A stretch of 46,272 nucleotides of DNA, from contig BFEA01000672.1 of the NCBI GenBank assembly GCA_003427395.1, positions 455,053 to 501,324 on the forward strand, in the 5' to 3' direction. Numbering within the stretch: position 1 is the stretch's first letter; every line of letters starts with the position of its first letter. The notes beneath the pieces were generated by a model. It did not search any database, had not been told where the DNA came from, and saw nothing but the letters and a program-made list of their open reading frames with translations. The position numbers and the translations under genes were made by a program. Below are positions 23,261 through 35,126 of this stretch, piece after piece. This DNA comes from Chara braunii. Lineage: Eukaryota; Streptophyta; Charophyceae; Charales; Characeae.

Positions 23261-25590
23261 CCCCGACCGTCTTTGTGGAGCTGCATCCTTAGTGAAGCAA
23301 CCCAGTTACATGTAGAGTATTGGGACTCAGTTGAGTCCGTTTTTGTGCATATGCACGCTTTGCTGGTCTGTGTGCCAGTCGAAGTGCTTGTCGGTTTAAG
23401 CGTGTGTGTTGGTTGGAAGGCTCGAAGACCAGCACTTGCCCGCTGATGTAACATTGAGGTTTGTGGTGAGGAAAAATATTCAAGTGGTGGGGAAAAATAG
23501 GCCCGCGATATTTCAGAGCAGTGAAAAATTATTCGAGTAGCAGGTAGGTTGATACCACATCAAGTAGAGTTAGATGTGTCCGACATTCGAGCCCATGACG
23601 GAATGAACTGCCGGTTTCCGTATACTGTCGGCTCGACGCCCGTAGACTATGCTAATTAATTGATTAATTTGGTCACGTGGACGGACTTTCGACCATTCTT
23701 GAATATTGGTGCTGCACATTGTGCGACTTCTACTGCTTGGCTGTCTTTCCATCCTTTGTGGAAGGATGTTATGGTTACTAACCTGTGCCACCCATACGCC
23801 TCGGACTTGTTGAAAGGGGATTTTATTAAGGTGCCGCATTAGGATAACGTTTCCCGTTCTACAGTTCGCAACAACTCCGTCATAGAAGTTGTTACGTTAT
23901 TGTGCCCATTCTAATTCCGACATTGTTTTCGGACCCTATTAAGCGACGTCCCCGTCGTTGGAGAATTATATGCAAACAAAAGTTATTTTTATGATCAACA
24001 ATCATCAAATCCGAATTCCTGGAGTGGAGCGTGGTTCTGGATTGACATCGTCACCCTTGCGTTTCACTGCCACTGCCAGATTTCAACCCGGGTCTCCCAC
24101 GTTACATCCTTAATAAAAATCCAATGACTTGAAGTGGGGATATTTGATATGTACTACAGTACAAGAAATCATCACGAGTGGCAATGCTTCCTCCTTCCCA
24201 TCACCCATAGACTTTTAGTCCAGATTATCGTTGGTTGTCTTTAGGGCATGTGTTTTATGCTTAAACTCAACCCCTCAGACGCGGGTCCTAACTGAGACAT
24301 TGACATCCAACCTTTTAGTGTGAATAACTAAGGTAGTTTGCTTCCCTGTCCGAAGTCTAATACAAGAGGGTTAGCGGTCTCCATCTTGACCCACCACAGT
24401 CTTGCTGATCAAGCGGACCTGCGGCCCATCGTGTTGTTGTTTAACGGCGGTTACCCTCATTGGTTGTACAACGATGAGATACTCATCCTATCTTTCATAG
24501 ATAACAAATTTCAAGACTAAATTCGACCCCTCCGACATCCACCTAAATAGATTCTCTCATGGGAGTGACAATCCCCTCGTGTTTCAATTCTAGGCCAAAG
24601 TCGAAGGGTCCATTGCCTGGTTATGCTAGGTCAGCAGCCCACGTTGGGAGTTACGTCCCAACAATGTCAATTTTCGACCATAGGCTTGGTAAGTCATGCC
24701 CTCAGGTTAACCCTTGAAATCGATGAACGATGGTTTTTTCAAATAAACACCATGAACTAAATATCACAACTCAATTGATCACCGTCAGGTTGCCATTCAG
24801 GGTCGTGCCCTCTAAGTCTTTGATGATAGCTCAGTCATATACGCACCTCGGGGTCAATTTATATATTCAAATCCAAAATTCAATTGATAATGTATAGTTG
24901 TTGACTCTTTTGCTTGTCTAAATCCAACAAAACAAACATCACATTCAAGAGATAGCACTTATGATGCTTCAATTCACTGAAAAAAATTATCTATGTTGTA
25001 GCATAGTTTCTCAAAACATGCATATATAAGCAATACTCCAACGCTTTGATCATACGACCCTCACTAATTTCATGCAAGACATTGATCCGCCCATTCTACC
25101 ACCATCTTAAGCCTCAGACGAGTCTAACAGTGATAGACGAAGGAGGATATTTGTTCCAAAGACTCAAAGGTTCACTCACAATGCGAAAAGTGTTTGTGGT
25201 CATCAACGCATCCACTTTGAATATACATATATATAATTACAAAGTATGTATTTTAGAATCACGTTTGTGACTCACTCCCTTTCACCTTCATGTCAACCTC
25301 AAAAGGTTTATGTACCTCTTATACTATCATCTATTATAGACCTTTCTCCTATCAAACCTAAGAGAAAAGGAACACCCATTCATCCCTAGACTGGACAAAA
25401 CTCGATTGCAACTAGGCAACCATGCTCCTACTCATTTCTAATCCAGGAGCGAGATGGTCAGCCCCAACATTCGGAGGAGCTCCTATCTGCCCCCTTCAGG
25501 AGTCCTGGATTAATTGCCTTGTACTGGTCACCAGCCTCCTCTGCAAATCAACTTAGTCATCCCCAACTCTATGTATCTCGCAAACACTTC

Positions 25591-27686
25591 GCAATTGTCC
25601 TTGAAGTGTCTTTTTTCTGTACAGAAGAAGCACCCACTTTAGGGTTTGTTGTTCATTGCCTTCTTTTTGCGATGTTGAGACGAAGTTCCTGCATGACGTG
25701 CTGATCCTTTTGGTACCTCCAAGCTAGGGAGTCCTCTTTTCTTGACTCTTTCATGCTGAATCAGAGTTAGGCATTCACTCTTCTCACTCTGAGAGACGCG
25801 AGACTCAACAACCCTCGACTCACCTTGTGACCCCAATCTTGTGAGGCCATCACTCCCCTCAACTTTTTGCTTCGTTTCATCTTCCTCTTCCCTTCTTGAT
25901 AGAGGATCCTCATTCTCCCTTTCTGTCATCTTGATCTCAAACCCTCCTTCCTCTTTCCATACCACCACCTTTTTACCTTCCGTGCAACCCTCCTGAGAGC
26001 TCAACTTGAGCCCCTTCATTCCTCTCAGAACTTTCTCTCATCTCTTGTCCCAAACTTGACTCATCTTCTCCCTTTCTGCAATTTCCTCCTCCATGTCTTC
26101 TCCCTGCTCACGGACTTTTGAGTACAAACCCTCAAGTTTTTTTCCACATTCTCTCTAGCAACCATCTCATCGGCAAGTTCCTTTTTTTTTGTGTTAGAGT
26201 AACCCCCACTGCATCCACTTGCTTTATCAGTTTCTTTTTTCCCTTCTTCAACTTTTTCACTTCCTCCTTCAATGCCTCTAGTCCCTCTGTCAACTTTGTT
26301 ACCTGAGCATTCTTGTCCTTTTTTTTTTCTCTCAATCCGCGCATTTCTTTCAGAAGCCCAGGAACAGAGTCAAAAAACCCTTGGGTGAAGAGCTCAATAC
26401 TTTTCTTTAACTCAGATCGAAACCCTATCCCCAAAGCATCCAGGTCATCAACATTTTTTTTTTCTTCTTTTCCTTTTTCTATCTCCCCTAGTCTCTTGGC
26501 AATCTCCGCATACTCTTCAAAGAACCTTGTGCACTTATCATCCAACATCTCATGCAACTCCATCAACTTATATTATTCGTTAAATGTTGAGAGCTTACCA
26601 CAAATTCTGACAGAAGCATCCTTTCGAATCTCACATCCCAAGAGGAGTTCACATGCAGATCATCATTCTGAAGCATCTTGATTACATCATCTCTCCATCA
26701 TTTCTTTCCTTGTTCCTTTTGCGCCCTTTCCTGCTTGCTCTCCTTTTTTTCCCTTGCCTCTTCTCTCCCTTGGAATGAGTCTTCACAATCTACCATTCTC
26801 TCTTTCACCTCTTCCTCTTCTAAGGCTTTATCCTTCCTCTATCTAATCCTATTCTCCTTCACTTTCAGCTCCTTCTTCTCATCCTCAACTGGTTTCCTCA
26901 CTTGAGTTCTTCTGGCTCTTGGAGCCCCACTCACCTCATGAGTTTTTTCTCTTGACACTTCTATATCCTTCTTCTCATTCTCTCCCTTTTCCAAGACCTG
27001 CTTTATTTCCTCTTTCCTTTCCTTGGATGGTGGCCCATACCTGCTCCTCAAGTTTCTCAAGGGTACACCTCCTCCTTCTCTTTTCACTGAGCCTTTCTCT
27101 GTAATATATCGCTTTCTCTTCCAATCCACAATCTCTTTTCTTGCAGTTTTTCCTTTCTGATTTGATCTTGCCTCAACTGAGTGTACGTCATTTGTAGTTT
27201 TATTAGTATCCCCTGCCAAGTGCAAGTTTCATCCACAATCCTCTTCACCTCCTCATACTCACCGTTTTCCGTTCTCTCCAGCAGACCCTTCTTCTCACTC
27301 TCATTATTCTATCCACCCTTTTCCGTAGACAACTGTTGGCTATCGACAAAGTCGTCTAAATTGGTCTTGTCGAATCTCAAGTTGTCCTCAATCTCATCTA
27401 TGGGGAAAATTCCAAATAGTTGCCATAACCTAACTACGTAGATCTTCCATCTCAAACAATCTACTGCCAGCTTGTCGGTTTTCTTTTTACACTTCCCCTC
27501 TCCACCTACCATTGAAAGTTTCATCTTGTCATCCCACTTTTGTCTGAAGGCATACTCAAAGTCTCTCAAGAACAAACGCGGATTATCTCCCGATCTGTAG
27601 ATTGACAGCTCCTTCAGGCTCCTTCTGCTTCCCTGATCCCTCCTCTGCCCTCTCCTTCTCTGGGTCGGTCCCGAGGATCTTGCCAT
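25591..27686 (-). pseudogene. Retroelement gag with intact CCHC zinc knuckle
   Basis: The minus strand carries four successive open stretches in different frames: 27686-27309 (start MARSSGPTQRRRGQ, then LFLRDFEYAFRQKWDD, typical of a Gag N-terminal domain), 27225-26839 (basic/acidic), 26566-26132 (lysine/glutamate heptads such as EALKEEVKKLKKG, probably coiled coil) and 26019-25639. One stop later, in frame with the last, 25591-25632 encodes a perfect CX2CX4HX4C knuckle (CFFCTEKRHFKDNC). Gag packages element RNA into particles. At least two frameshifts and a stop make it non-functional. Protease and RT do not follow; sequence fades near 25.3 kb before repeat copy A. An LTR-like end lies 90 bp upstream of the start. 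Confidence 0.8.
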
Positions 27687-27699
27687 CTTTCTTTTCTAG

Positions 27700-27775
27700 G
27701 CCATGACCACCTCTTCTCCAAGAGTCACACTGTCGAGCGCATCGGCCCCCACGTGAGCGAGGGCCCTCCCGGCTA
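27700..27775 (-). promoter_or_regulatory. Retroelement 5' leader
   Basis: On the minus strand, GCCGGGAGGGCCCTCGCTCA and GGGGCCGATGCG lie between the LTR-like end and the Gag ATG. A related arrangement, GACCGTAAGGGTCCCTGCC then GGGACCGATACCCG, occurs at 40300-40350. No initiator-Met primer site is present; the primer may be another tRNA. Confidence 0.45.
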
Positions 27776-28800
27776 TGTCACACAGGAGTTAAAACAAAAC
27801 GAAATCAAGAGACAACTTAGGACAATGCATAAATAATCCCGCGAACCGCCGGGACGGGCGTGGTTGCATTGTCTCTTCGCCGCTCTAGCCGGGTGCGCCA
27901 GCTGTACAACCCACGGTCCCCTACGGCAGGATAGGTTTTCGTGAGGTACATCTTACCTTCCCTAAGGGGCTGTCACCACCCTCAGGGGCGTATCCCTACC
28001 GAGCTACCGACCCACGTGCGAAAGCTTTTACATGCAATTGCAGAGGTAGGTCAGTCGAGGGCGTTTGCTCGCTTGTGGAGTATAGGTACGCTTGGTTAAC
28101 GCCAGGTGGACCCGAACGTTGTCCGTCTCCTGGGGCGCTGATCTCCTAGGCACGAACAAACGTCGGTCGACTAGGACGGTCTCAACCAAACGTGAAACCC
28201 ACAATATAATCCTAGTCCCTTTGTAACTCTTTGACTACAAAATAAATAAATAAAATCAGTACCCCTTATATCCAATCACACAAGATTGGATTTTGACTTG
28301 ATGAAATGATCTGCCAAAGTTATTCTTCTCGGCCTATATAACCGAATAATTTATCATACCGCCGTTTTCAAGGTGGAGGCTCGATACTGATGAGAGATTA
28401 GGAAGGACAACCTACCCTTTAACTTACAGTTGGATCTATCGACACCTATCAACCCTGCAAGGAATAACTTCTGCAAATAAATTTCACTGCAACTATGCAA
28501 ATCAACAAGTGATCGGGTTCCTGACTGAAGTTTAAACTCTCAATTCGACCACATCTCCGTACCATATGCGACTTGCTCGGAGGGAAGTATAGCGAATAAA
28601 ATTTTTGTTGGTCGCTATGTCCTCTTGGGTAATAATTACTCTTTCTAGTCCACGAGTGATGAAGTACCCACCCACATCATTCAACCATTCAAAACAAAAC
28701 CGCAGCCGTTATTACTGCGCAAAGAGAACCATCACCTTTATTACCTACTTCTTCTTGCGAACTGGAACTCCTTATGTCTCTAACACGCACCTATCCCTCT
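27776..28800 (-). repeat. Probable LTR of the gag element (upstream end unknown)
   Basis: Minus-strand sequence ends ...AACTCCTGTGTGACA immediately before the leader, with the expected CA terminus. A TATA box on the same strand at about 28334-28343 fits an LTR promoter. The other end and a second LTR were not found, so the extent is approximate. Confidence 0.4.
28334..28343 (-). promoter_or_regulatory. TATA box candidate in LTR
   Basis: The minus strand reads GGTTATATAGGCC, a good TATA element about 560 bp upstream of the LTR end and oriented toward the gag pseudogene. There is no experimental or second-copy support. Confidence 0.35.
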
Positions 28801-29975
28801 AGGAAGTGGTCTTGTGGATACTCCTTCCCCTCGCCCGAGCCCGAAGGCTCGGATCTCTGAGGTTGGGCCGTCACCACCGATTCGGCAGAGTACCACCCCC
28901 GACGAGTTGGTCCATTCCAAGTCGATAACAAGGTCGGTTTCGAAAGCATACGAACCCCCGCCTTGGATGTTTCCTAGAGAGAAAGATTGTGTTCGCCAAG
29001 AGTAGGTTTCTTTTATTCTCATTTTTAATAAGTTTTGGGTAACTTACATGAAAAAGAAACTGAAAAAGATAGACAACGAGAATCATTTGGGCAGATATAG
29101 ATAGATAAGGTCGTTCGGGATAGAAAAGGTCAATCATGGGGAGAAAATTAAATCCATTTGACCTTATCTGCCTTATTCCAATTGAATCCATTCAGTGGTG
29201 CACGCATAATTGAGAGTTTCAAAAACATCGAATCATTTTGACATGCAGACGGGTGAGAAGTAAAGAAAAAACAATCCTTTTCTCTTTTCTTCAACAGACA
29301 TAATCAATCTCCTTGGCAACCATCGTTCTACCTACCTGCACAACATGCAAAGGAAACAAGTCCAAAGGAAAACAATACAATCCCAAACTCAAGTCAGACC
29401 TTTCCATTCACATGCATGACTCACACTATTTTCCTCTACCTTTCTTTCTGAACATCCAAAATAACAAGGTCAAGCAAAGTGTGGGTTCACACAGGTGTGA
29501 AAGGAATCTGGGTCAATCAACTGACCTTGAGTGAAGTTGAAACGACTCACTCAAGGAAGCCGTTCGACGTTCTGATCAAAAGAAAACAACGGTCGCCGAA
29601 ATCCAAAGTGCGTGGCTCACAACTCTCCCAGTTGTGGCCGCTCCACTGCGCTATAATCCCCATCTCGCCTTCAGAACCTCTCCAAAGCAGCCTCAATCGC
29701 TCCTTGACCACCAAGGATACCGCCAACCCAACTCAACAATCCACACCAGCTCAAACAACTGCGTTCGCACCCTAAGATGGTCCCACTTGGTCCTAAATTG
29801 ATCCCAAGCGGCCCCTGTCAATCCCACATCATCGTCCGCAATACCAGATGGTCCAGAACTGAAAATCAATTGCATCGCGCGCTGCAAAAAAAAATAAAAT
29901 AAAGATGACCGCGGTGAAAAACACATGTGCCGCGAGCCCCAATAGTCACTGTCACGCACTCATTCCGCACTCTTT
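28801..29975. other. No gene recognised
   Basis: Short overlapping ORFs on both strands without motifs. A perfect 7-bp hairpin with a CGAA loop (CCGAGCC/GGCTCGG) is at 28835-28852. Confidence 0.4.
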
Positions 29976-30640
29976 TCATGGTACCGGTCCACACACCACT
30001 GCCGCACAATCCCAAGCGTGCACCACTGCGAGACCATTCTCCAGGTCAGACTGGGATCCACCATGACTACCGCGCACCACAAAAAAAATAACGACGGAAT
30101 TACCGCTCGCCGTGCCGTCAAAACCGGTACCACGGCCGCCCCGCAGCACCACCGCCTGATCACACACAAAAAAAACAGCCTCCACTGTGACGTAAGAGAC
30201 CCGCAACAATCTTCTCTCACAACAGTGCTGCCGACGTTTTGTCAGCATAACCTCAAGAACGTAACGTCGATACCACTGCCAATCTCGGCAGCATGGTCCC
30301 ATCGAAAAATATTGCTGCCACTGTGCCATAAACATTAGCAACAGTTCCCACCGACGTGTCGCTGCCGCCGTACCAAAATTTTCAGCAGCGCTTCCGCATC
30401 ACCACCAAAAAAACACTGTCGTTGCCTCACCAAGCGGACAGCACCCCCCCTGCGCTATAAAAACTCATTACCGCTGCCGCACCAAACGGGCAGCGCCTCC
30501 CCTGCGCCTCACGACAAACGGCTGCCGACGCAGCGCAACACGGGCATAGTCTCCCCCGCACCACTTGTCGATGACTACCGCCGCCGTGCAAAACGGGCAG
30601 AGTTCCCCCTGCACCGCTTGCCAAGGACCTGCCGCGAACA
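29976..30640. repeat. Degenerate CCACTGCCGCAC-type repeat
   Basis: Words such as CCACTGCCGCAC, ACCGCCGCC, CACCACAAAAAA, AACGGGCAG and CCCCTGC recur every 20-60 bases with heavy divergence. ORFs on both strands reflect this bias. No domain is seen. Confidence 0.5.
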
Positions 30641-31107
30641 GCAGGGTCTCTCGCTGGCACCCCGCGCCCGATGGCTATGGCAGCCTCTCCTTTCTTCCCT
30701 CACTGCAGATCTCCACTCCACTCCTCCTCTTACTCGCTGGCCCTCAGCACTCTGGCAGCATAACGATGCTCTCCACTCCACATTCAATCAGAATGTGGGC
30801 AGCACCTCAACTGAGTGAGGATGTTGCTGGCCAGCCCTGCTTTTATAGCTGGCCTAGAGTGGTGAGCAGCCACTTGAGGCTCAACCAAAAAAACGGGGTT
30901 GAGCCTAACCCTCGATATGAACCTCGATCGAGGGCTGGGAATCTTGATGTTCCACTAGGAACATCAAGTCCCTGGCTTTGGCTATGCATCTGACCGTCAA
31001 CCCAGGCCAGGCGCAGGGTCGAAATGGCTGTATCAAGCCATTCTTAGCCGCAATAGTGTGCAGTTATGGGATAACCAAAGTTAAGACCTAGTCTACCTAT
31101 AATAAGG
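30641..31107. other. No gene recognised
   Basis: Includes repeated words (CTCCACTCCAC at 30711 and 30771; GAACCTCGATCGAGG; CTTGATGTTCC facing GGAACATCAAG, a perfect 11-bp inverted repeat at about 30943-30968). No coding feature. Confidence 0.4.
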
Positions 31108-31591
31108 TCGCGCGGCTGTTATGCCGCGCGATTCAGGGCCTTAACGGGTTAAAAAGAGCGCCCGCGTCGGGTATAGGGCCGCAGTGCGCCGGGGTAGGAA
31201 GTTCGGATCCGCTGGGTCTCGACGACGAGGGTCGGGGGTGATGGTGTTAAGGCCGGCTGGGTAAGGCAGCTGCTAAGGCTGTCGGCTGCCGACCCTGCCC
31301 GCCGGCCACGGTAGCGAGTAGGCTTGGCAGGGATAACCTGCTAGGCGTCGGAGGGGGGCTTGCTGGGCACCAAAAGCCCTTCATATAGAAGGGCTGCTCC
31401 TTCTCTGATATGAGAAGGAGCTAGCCCAGTAGGTACTGCCACCAGGCTGTTGCCCTGCAAACACAGGGATCAAACCTGATTAGTCATACTACCGGGCTAG
31501 CTCCTTTTGGAGCAGCCCATAGTGTGAGGACGGGCGCGACCAATTTTCGGTCGTGCGATCTTCGAGATCGCGCGGCTGAAATCAGCCGCGC
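31108..31591. repeat. Cluster of short perfect hairpins
   Basis: Stems seen: 31108-31116/31123-31131 (9 bp); 31375-31382/31388-31395 (8 bp); 31397-31405/31412-31420 (9 bp); 31494-31518 (imperfect palindrome GGGCTAGCTCC/GGAGCAGCCC); 31534-31541/31549-31556 (8 bp, one G-U); 31555-31561/31565-31571 (7 bp); 31570-31579/31582-31591 (10 bp). Long-range pairing also exists: 31391-31400 with 31509-31518 (10 of 10) and 31417-31432 with 31489-31504 (15 of 16). The cluster leads directly into a U6 3' fragment. It may be the body of a structured retroposed RNA. Confidence 0.7.
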
Positions 31592-31598
31592 CGAGACT

Positions 31599-31654
31599 GC
31601 ATGGCCCCAAAGCAAGGATGACACGTATAGACCGAGAAATGGTCTGAGTTTTTT
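31599..31654 (+). pseudogene. U6: U6 snRNA 3' fragment with T-run and A-tail
   Basis: GCATGGCCCC, AGCAAGGATGACACG and CGAGAAATGGTC follow U6 order and end in TTTTTT at 31649-31654, a Pol III terminator as in real U6 genes. An A-run of about 18 follows near 31665-31682. The 5' half of U6, including the ACAGAGA box, is absent and replaced by the hairpin cluster. Likely a truncated or chimeric retroposed copy. Confidence 0.8.
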
Positions 31655-32727
31655 CTTTTTTTTACAAAAAAAAAAAAAAAAAGGAAAAAACTTACCTGTC
31701 CCGTAGCTGGACGCGTAAGCGCCCAGGTACGGGCATCATAGAGATGTGTAGGAGATCGAGGTTGCACTGCTTTTCTTCATCTTTGGATAAGGCACATCCA
31801 GGTTGAGGAGCTCGATCCTATCCTTTTTGCTAGTGGGGTCTTGGCCCAGGTCGTGGGTAGTCCACGATAGGACAGTATCGTTGGCTTGCAATCGAGGAGA
31901 GAAAAAAAAAAAGAAAAAAAAAAGTCCAACTAAAAGAGAAGCGCCACATGGCGCCGGTTGAAGTGGAAGGGACTTCAAGTCCCAAAACGAGTTGGCGCCT
32001 GTTTTAACGGCCAACTGACAGGTAGGTTTGGTTTTTTCTTTTTTTCTTTTCTTTAGATTTTTCTAGATTATCTTTTCCTTAGATTTTGTTTGGATTTTTT
32101 TTTTTTCTCTTTTTTTTTTTTTTTGATTTTCCCTTCACGATCTTTTGGAGTTTGCGCCCTTTCGATTTGTTGAACGGGCTACAGCAGGGAGGGGGAAAGG
32201 TTGTTGTGGACAGGAGGAGCAAAATGAAAGTATCTACCCCTAAAACACGAACTATACATAACTACGCTACTACTACTCGAGAGTTATTTTTTCTTCTTTC
32301 TTTTGAGAATCCCTCCCTCGTTTCCTCTAAGTTGCGTCCGTCGTTCTGAGAATGGGCAACAATCTTAGGGTTGCGCGTTTGAATTTGGCGCCCACCCTGT
32401 GCTAGACACAGGCGTGGGGCAGTAGGGAAAAAGGACCCTACGAGCTTGACTATAGTTCGACTCTGTGAAATTACTTGAAGTAGGGTCGGCCGTTCGTTTT
32501 AGACAAAAGGCTGACACCTTATAGGGAAAACAAGGAGATAGGGAAGGAAGGAAAAAAAGGGAGGAAGAAAAATGTGACGGCCACGAATGTGGCCGCGGCC
32601 GTAGAACAGGTGCAGCCCCCAAAAGCTTCTAGAGGCTGATGGGACTGCGATAACTTTAGCGACGCCAATCTCATCAAGTCCTCCAATTTAGTGAACATGT
32701 CAGACAGCGTCCGACGTTGAAAAACAC
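31655..32727. other. Low-complexity and unassigned sequence
   Basis: A-runs (31665-31690, 31900-31923) and T-runs (32035-32125) dominate. GGCGCC words recur near 31955-31998. ORFs are repeat shadows. No gene is seen. Confidence 0.4.
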
Positions 32728-32762
32728 GGGCAGATACCCTTGTCAGGGTATTTGCCCCGACA
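32728..32762. repeat. 35-bp palindromic repeat, copy 1
   Basis: GGGCAGATACCC and GGGTATTTGCCC pair at 11 of 12 positions, then CCGACA. It matches 42562-42596 at 28 of 35 bases, most differences being transitions. Read on the minus strand it starts TGTCGGGGCAAATACCC, which resembles an LTR start, but no LTR was confirmed. Confidence 0.7.
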
Positions 32763-32871
32763 ACGCCTGCACGCAGAAGGAAATAATTGACATACACACA
32801 GGTCAGTTAGCATCAAGGCAGCCCCCACGATTTCACAAGGCATTAGTAAAATATTTTTGCAACACCCATGT

Positions 32872-32992
32872 ATTTATATATATATATGTATATATACATG
32901 TATATATAATATTATATATATGTATATATAATATTTTATATATATGTATATATATATATATGTATATATATATGTATATATATGTATATTGT
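32872..32992. repeat. AT/TATATG microsatellite
   Basis: TATATA, TATATG and GTATATA units run for about 120 bases. Tyrosine/isoleucine-rich ORFs are repeat translations. A second perfect AT palindrome (CGATATATATATATATCG) is at 33047-33064. Confidence 0.9.
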
Positions 32993-33169
32993 TTGTTGTC
33001 CTCTTCTCTCTCTCTGCCTACGGTTTACCGGGCAGTTCTGTTTGTGACGATATATATATATATCGTCAAAAATGTATGTACTTGCATACATATAGTTATA
33101 TTTTTGAGCTTCTCATTAGCTTATCTCTTCTAAATTCTTGAAATTCTTCAATCTTGACCCTGAAACCTA

Positions 33170-34446
33170 ATCCTTTTTTGGCGTCTCGTCCAATTCCTCC
33201 ACTTCATAAGCACTGTGGGTTCCTTGTTTCCTAACCCTAAAGGGTCCAAGCCATCGCTTATCCAGTTTTAGCGATCATTGCTTCTCCAGCGAGAAATCAT
33301 AAAATAGTACAATATCCCTCACCTCCAGTGACTCATTTCTTACTTGGGGAAGTCAGCCACCCTTGTGGCAGCCTCCTGAATTATGTCTTCTGTGACATTG
33401 ATCTATCGTGCTCTAAGATCTAACAATTCTTCGAAAGACAATTCATTTTTGAGGTCCTACTTGCGCCATGTCTTCAAGAAACTTTCTATTGGAAAGGATG
33501 CATGCCTGTCATACCAAAGACTTGCAGGTGCATATCCTGTTGTCCTTTTGATAGTGATATTCTCAACGAAGAATGCAGTCCTCAGGAATTTCGGCCAGAG
33601 GCCCAGCCTCTCATCTGTTCACTTGGCTATCAAGTTTGTAATGGTACTGTGGCGTCTTTCGACCGGTGGATTTGTCTGTGGGTGAGCCCGAATTGTGTAA
33701 TTACTTATCATTCCCAAATCCTCCAGCAACTCTTTCACCTCCCCGCACGTGAATTCAAATCCCCTGTCTATTTTGAACTACATTACAAATAGATACCTGA
33801 GGTAGTACTATTTAATGCATTCAGCCAGCGCCACCCCAATTTTGCTCCTCATGACCCTGCCATCAATGAACCCGGTAAGGTTGTCTTTAGCATCAAATAT
33901 ACATTTATACCAGTTGAGTTCTAGTGGCATGGCCAATAGGTCCAAATGAACAACTGCCCCCACATCTTTGATGTACCTGGGGTGCAGAGACTCTTTATAC
34001 TTAACAAAACAACGGACATGACAGTGTACACATAATTCTCAATACTTACAGATCATTTCAAACATCCCTTCCCAATAGTAGAGTCTCATTACCTTCTTGT
34101 AAGTTGCAGCAAAACTCCGATTTCTGCCAACTATCCCGTCATAAAGAGCAGCTATGACATAAATTTAACGATTCCTTCCACAAACCACTCGTCGCGGTGG
34201 CCCCCTCTTATCTCTGATGAATAAATGGTCACCACCTACTACATAATGATCTCTCATCCAGAGAGTCTTTTCACTAACTTCCCTCTCTCTTTTGTCTCCT
34301 AAAAGGAGTAACCGCAATTCTAGGAAAAATCCATTATATTCTTCTTCTCGAAAATCTTCTGAGATCTCTCCCTGTTCGAATTCTGCCTCCTTTTCCTCAT
34401 CAAATTTGTAATCATCCCCAATTATTATCTCGTCAGCTTTCACCAT
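33170..34446 (-). pseudogene. Ty3/gypsy integrase remnant
   Basis: Integrase inserts element cDNA into chromosomes. A minus-strand frame from 34446 holds, in order: an acidic pre-integrase segment (DEEKEAEFEQGEIS ... VVCGRNR); an N-terminal zinc domain with LYDGIVGRNRS and CVHC, where both expected histidines appear replaced; and a catalytic core with Asp at 33940-33942 (HLDLLAMP), Asp at 33766-33768 (IDRGFEF) and Glu at 33658-33660 (NPPVERRHS). The last two are 35 residues apart, a perfect DD35E spacing in one frame. Further on, after a frameshift, WLGPFRV near 33239-33253 is the GPF/Y module. Several in-frame stops interrupt it, so it is dead. RNase H is missing; the upstream pol part lies beyond the inserted 34.7-38.3-kb block. 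Confidence 0.85.
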
Positions 34447-34651
34447 TCAACTCTCATCATTTGATTGAACTTGTAACGGTGAGTTTGTCAGGTAATACAT
34501 TCTACCCATCATGGCTACTTGTTCATCTGTTTGTCTCGTCCTTGCCTGTATCGTTTTCAATTTATCCATCATTTTATAGTTATCGGCTTATTTCAACTCC
34601 ATCATCCATTCTGCATACCGTTCTCCCCTTATAGGTGTAAGTATCAAGGCA
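34447..34651 (-). pseudogene. Pol linker between RNase H and integrase
   Basis: The minus-strand frame reads PALILTPIRGERYAEWMMELK then a stop and DNYKMMDKLKTIQARTRQ, split here as PALILTPIRGERY and DKLKTIQARTRQ. It is continuous with the integrase remnant and probably the spacer upstream of it. No domain is recognised. Confidence 0.45.
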
Positions 34652-34743
34652 GGTTTCTTCACAAACTTCGGTGGCGGGTGCCACATCGGATTTCCTTGCC
34701 TCATTGCCTAACACTCAACGAATTTGGTTTCTTCACAAACTTC
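34652..34743. repeat. 18-bp direct repeat at the inserted block edge
   Basis: GGTTTCTTCACAAACTTC occurs at 34652-34669 and 34726-34743. The second copy directly abuts the GTACG array of the foldback-like block. It may record a rearrangement during insertion. No matching repeat was found at the other edge near 38290. Confidence 0.7.
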
Positions 34744-34802
34744 CGGCGTACACGTACGAACCCAAAATCGCACGTACGCGTAATAATAATAATAAAAAAA
34801 AA

Positions 34803-34900
34803 CATCTGAAAAAAAAGTATGTTGTGCAGAATAATAATACAAACCACTTTTGCCTGGGAGTCATACCCGAATTCCCAATTAGGATCGAATTAAAAAATAA
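34803..34900 (-). repeat. Dispersed AT-rich module, copy 3
   Basis: Plus-strand reading CATCTGAAAA, GTATGTTGTGCAGAATAATA, CAAACCACTTTTGCCTGGGA, GTCATACC is the reverse complement of the module seen at 7690-7790, 13994-14080, 37926-38030 and 38081-38185. Confidence 0.75.
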
Positions 34901-35126
34901 TAAACCTGAAAGAAAACTTTACAAGAACAAGTGGACCCTAGGAGGGGGCGGAGATGAAGAAGGGAGGAAGTGGGAGCAGGGAGATGTTCAGAAAGTGTAT
35001 TGTATTCAACAGGGACGAAAAACCGATAATGATGAATTGAATCTCTTATTCAATTCATTTAGAGTCACAAAGCAAAAAAAAAAAAAAAAAAGGAGGGGAT
35101 AGCAATGCAAGGCGGATGTGGGAGCA

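Larger units (their letters stand above)
21870..24843. repeat. Large dispersed direct repeat, copy A (~3 kb)
   Basis: Homologous end to end with 40521-43535 in the same orientation, roughly 90% identical in sections aligned by eye. Shared landmarks in order: TTGGATGTTATTCACTTC, an AC-rich run, CACAAAGGGTCCCTCGTAAC, a CTT tract, GTAACAGGGCCTCAAATTCG, GACGCCGCAGAAGGAG, GTTGGTTGGAAGGCTCGAAG, GTGCTTAAACTCAACCC (with GTGTTTTATG variants). It could be a long LTR pair, a segmental duplication or an unclassified element; no TG...CA ends, primer site or matching target duplications were found at the boundaries. Confidence 0.85.

Noticed and set aside
28380-28425. CTGATGAG near 28386 as a hammerhead core
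   Set aside because: No GAAA at a suitable distance; no supporting stems.
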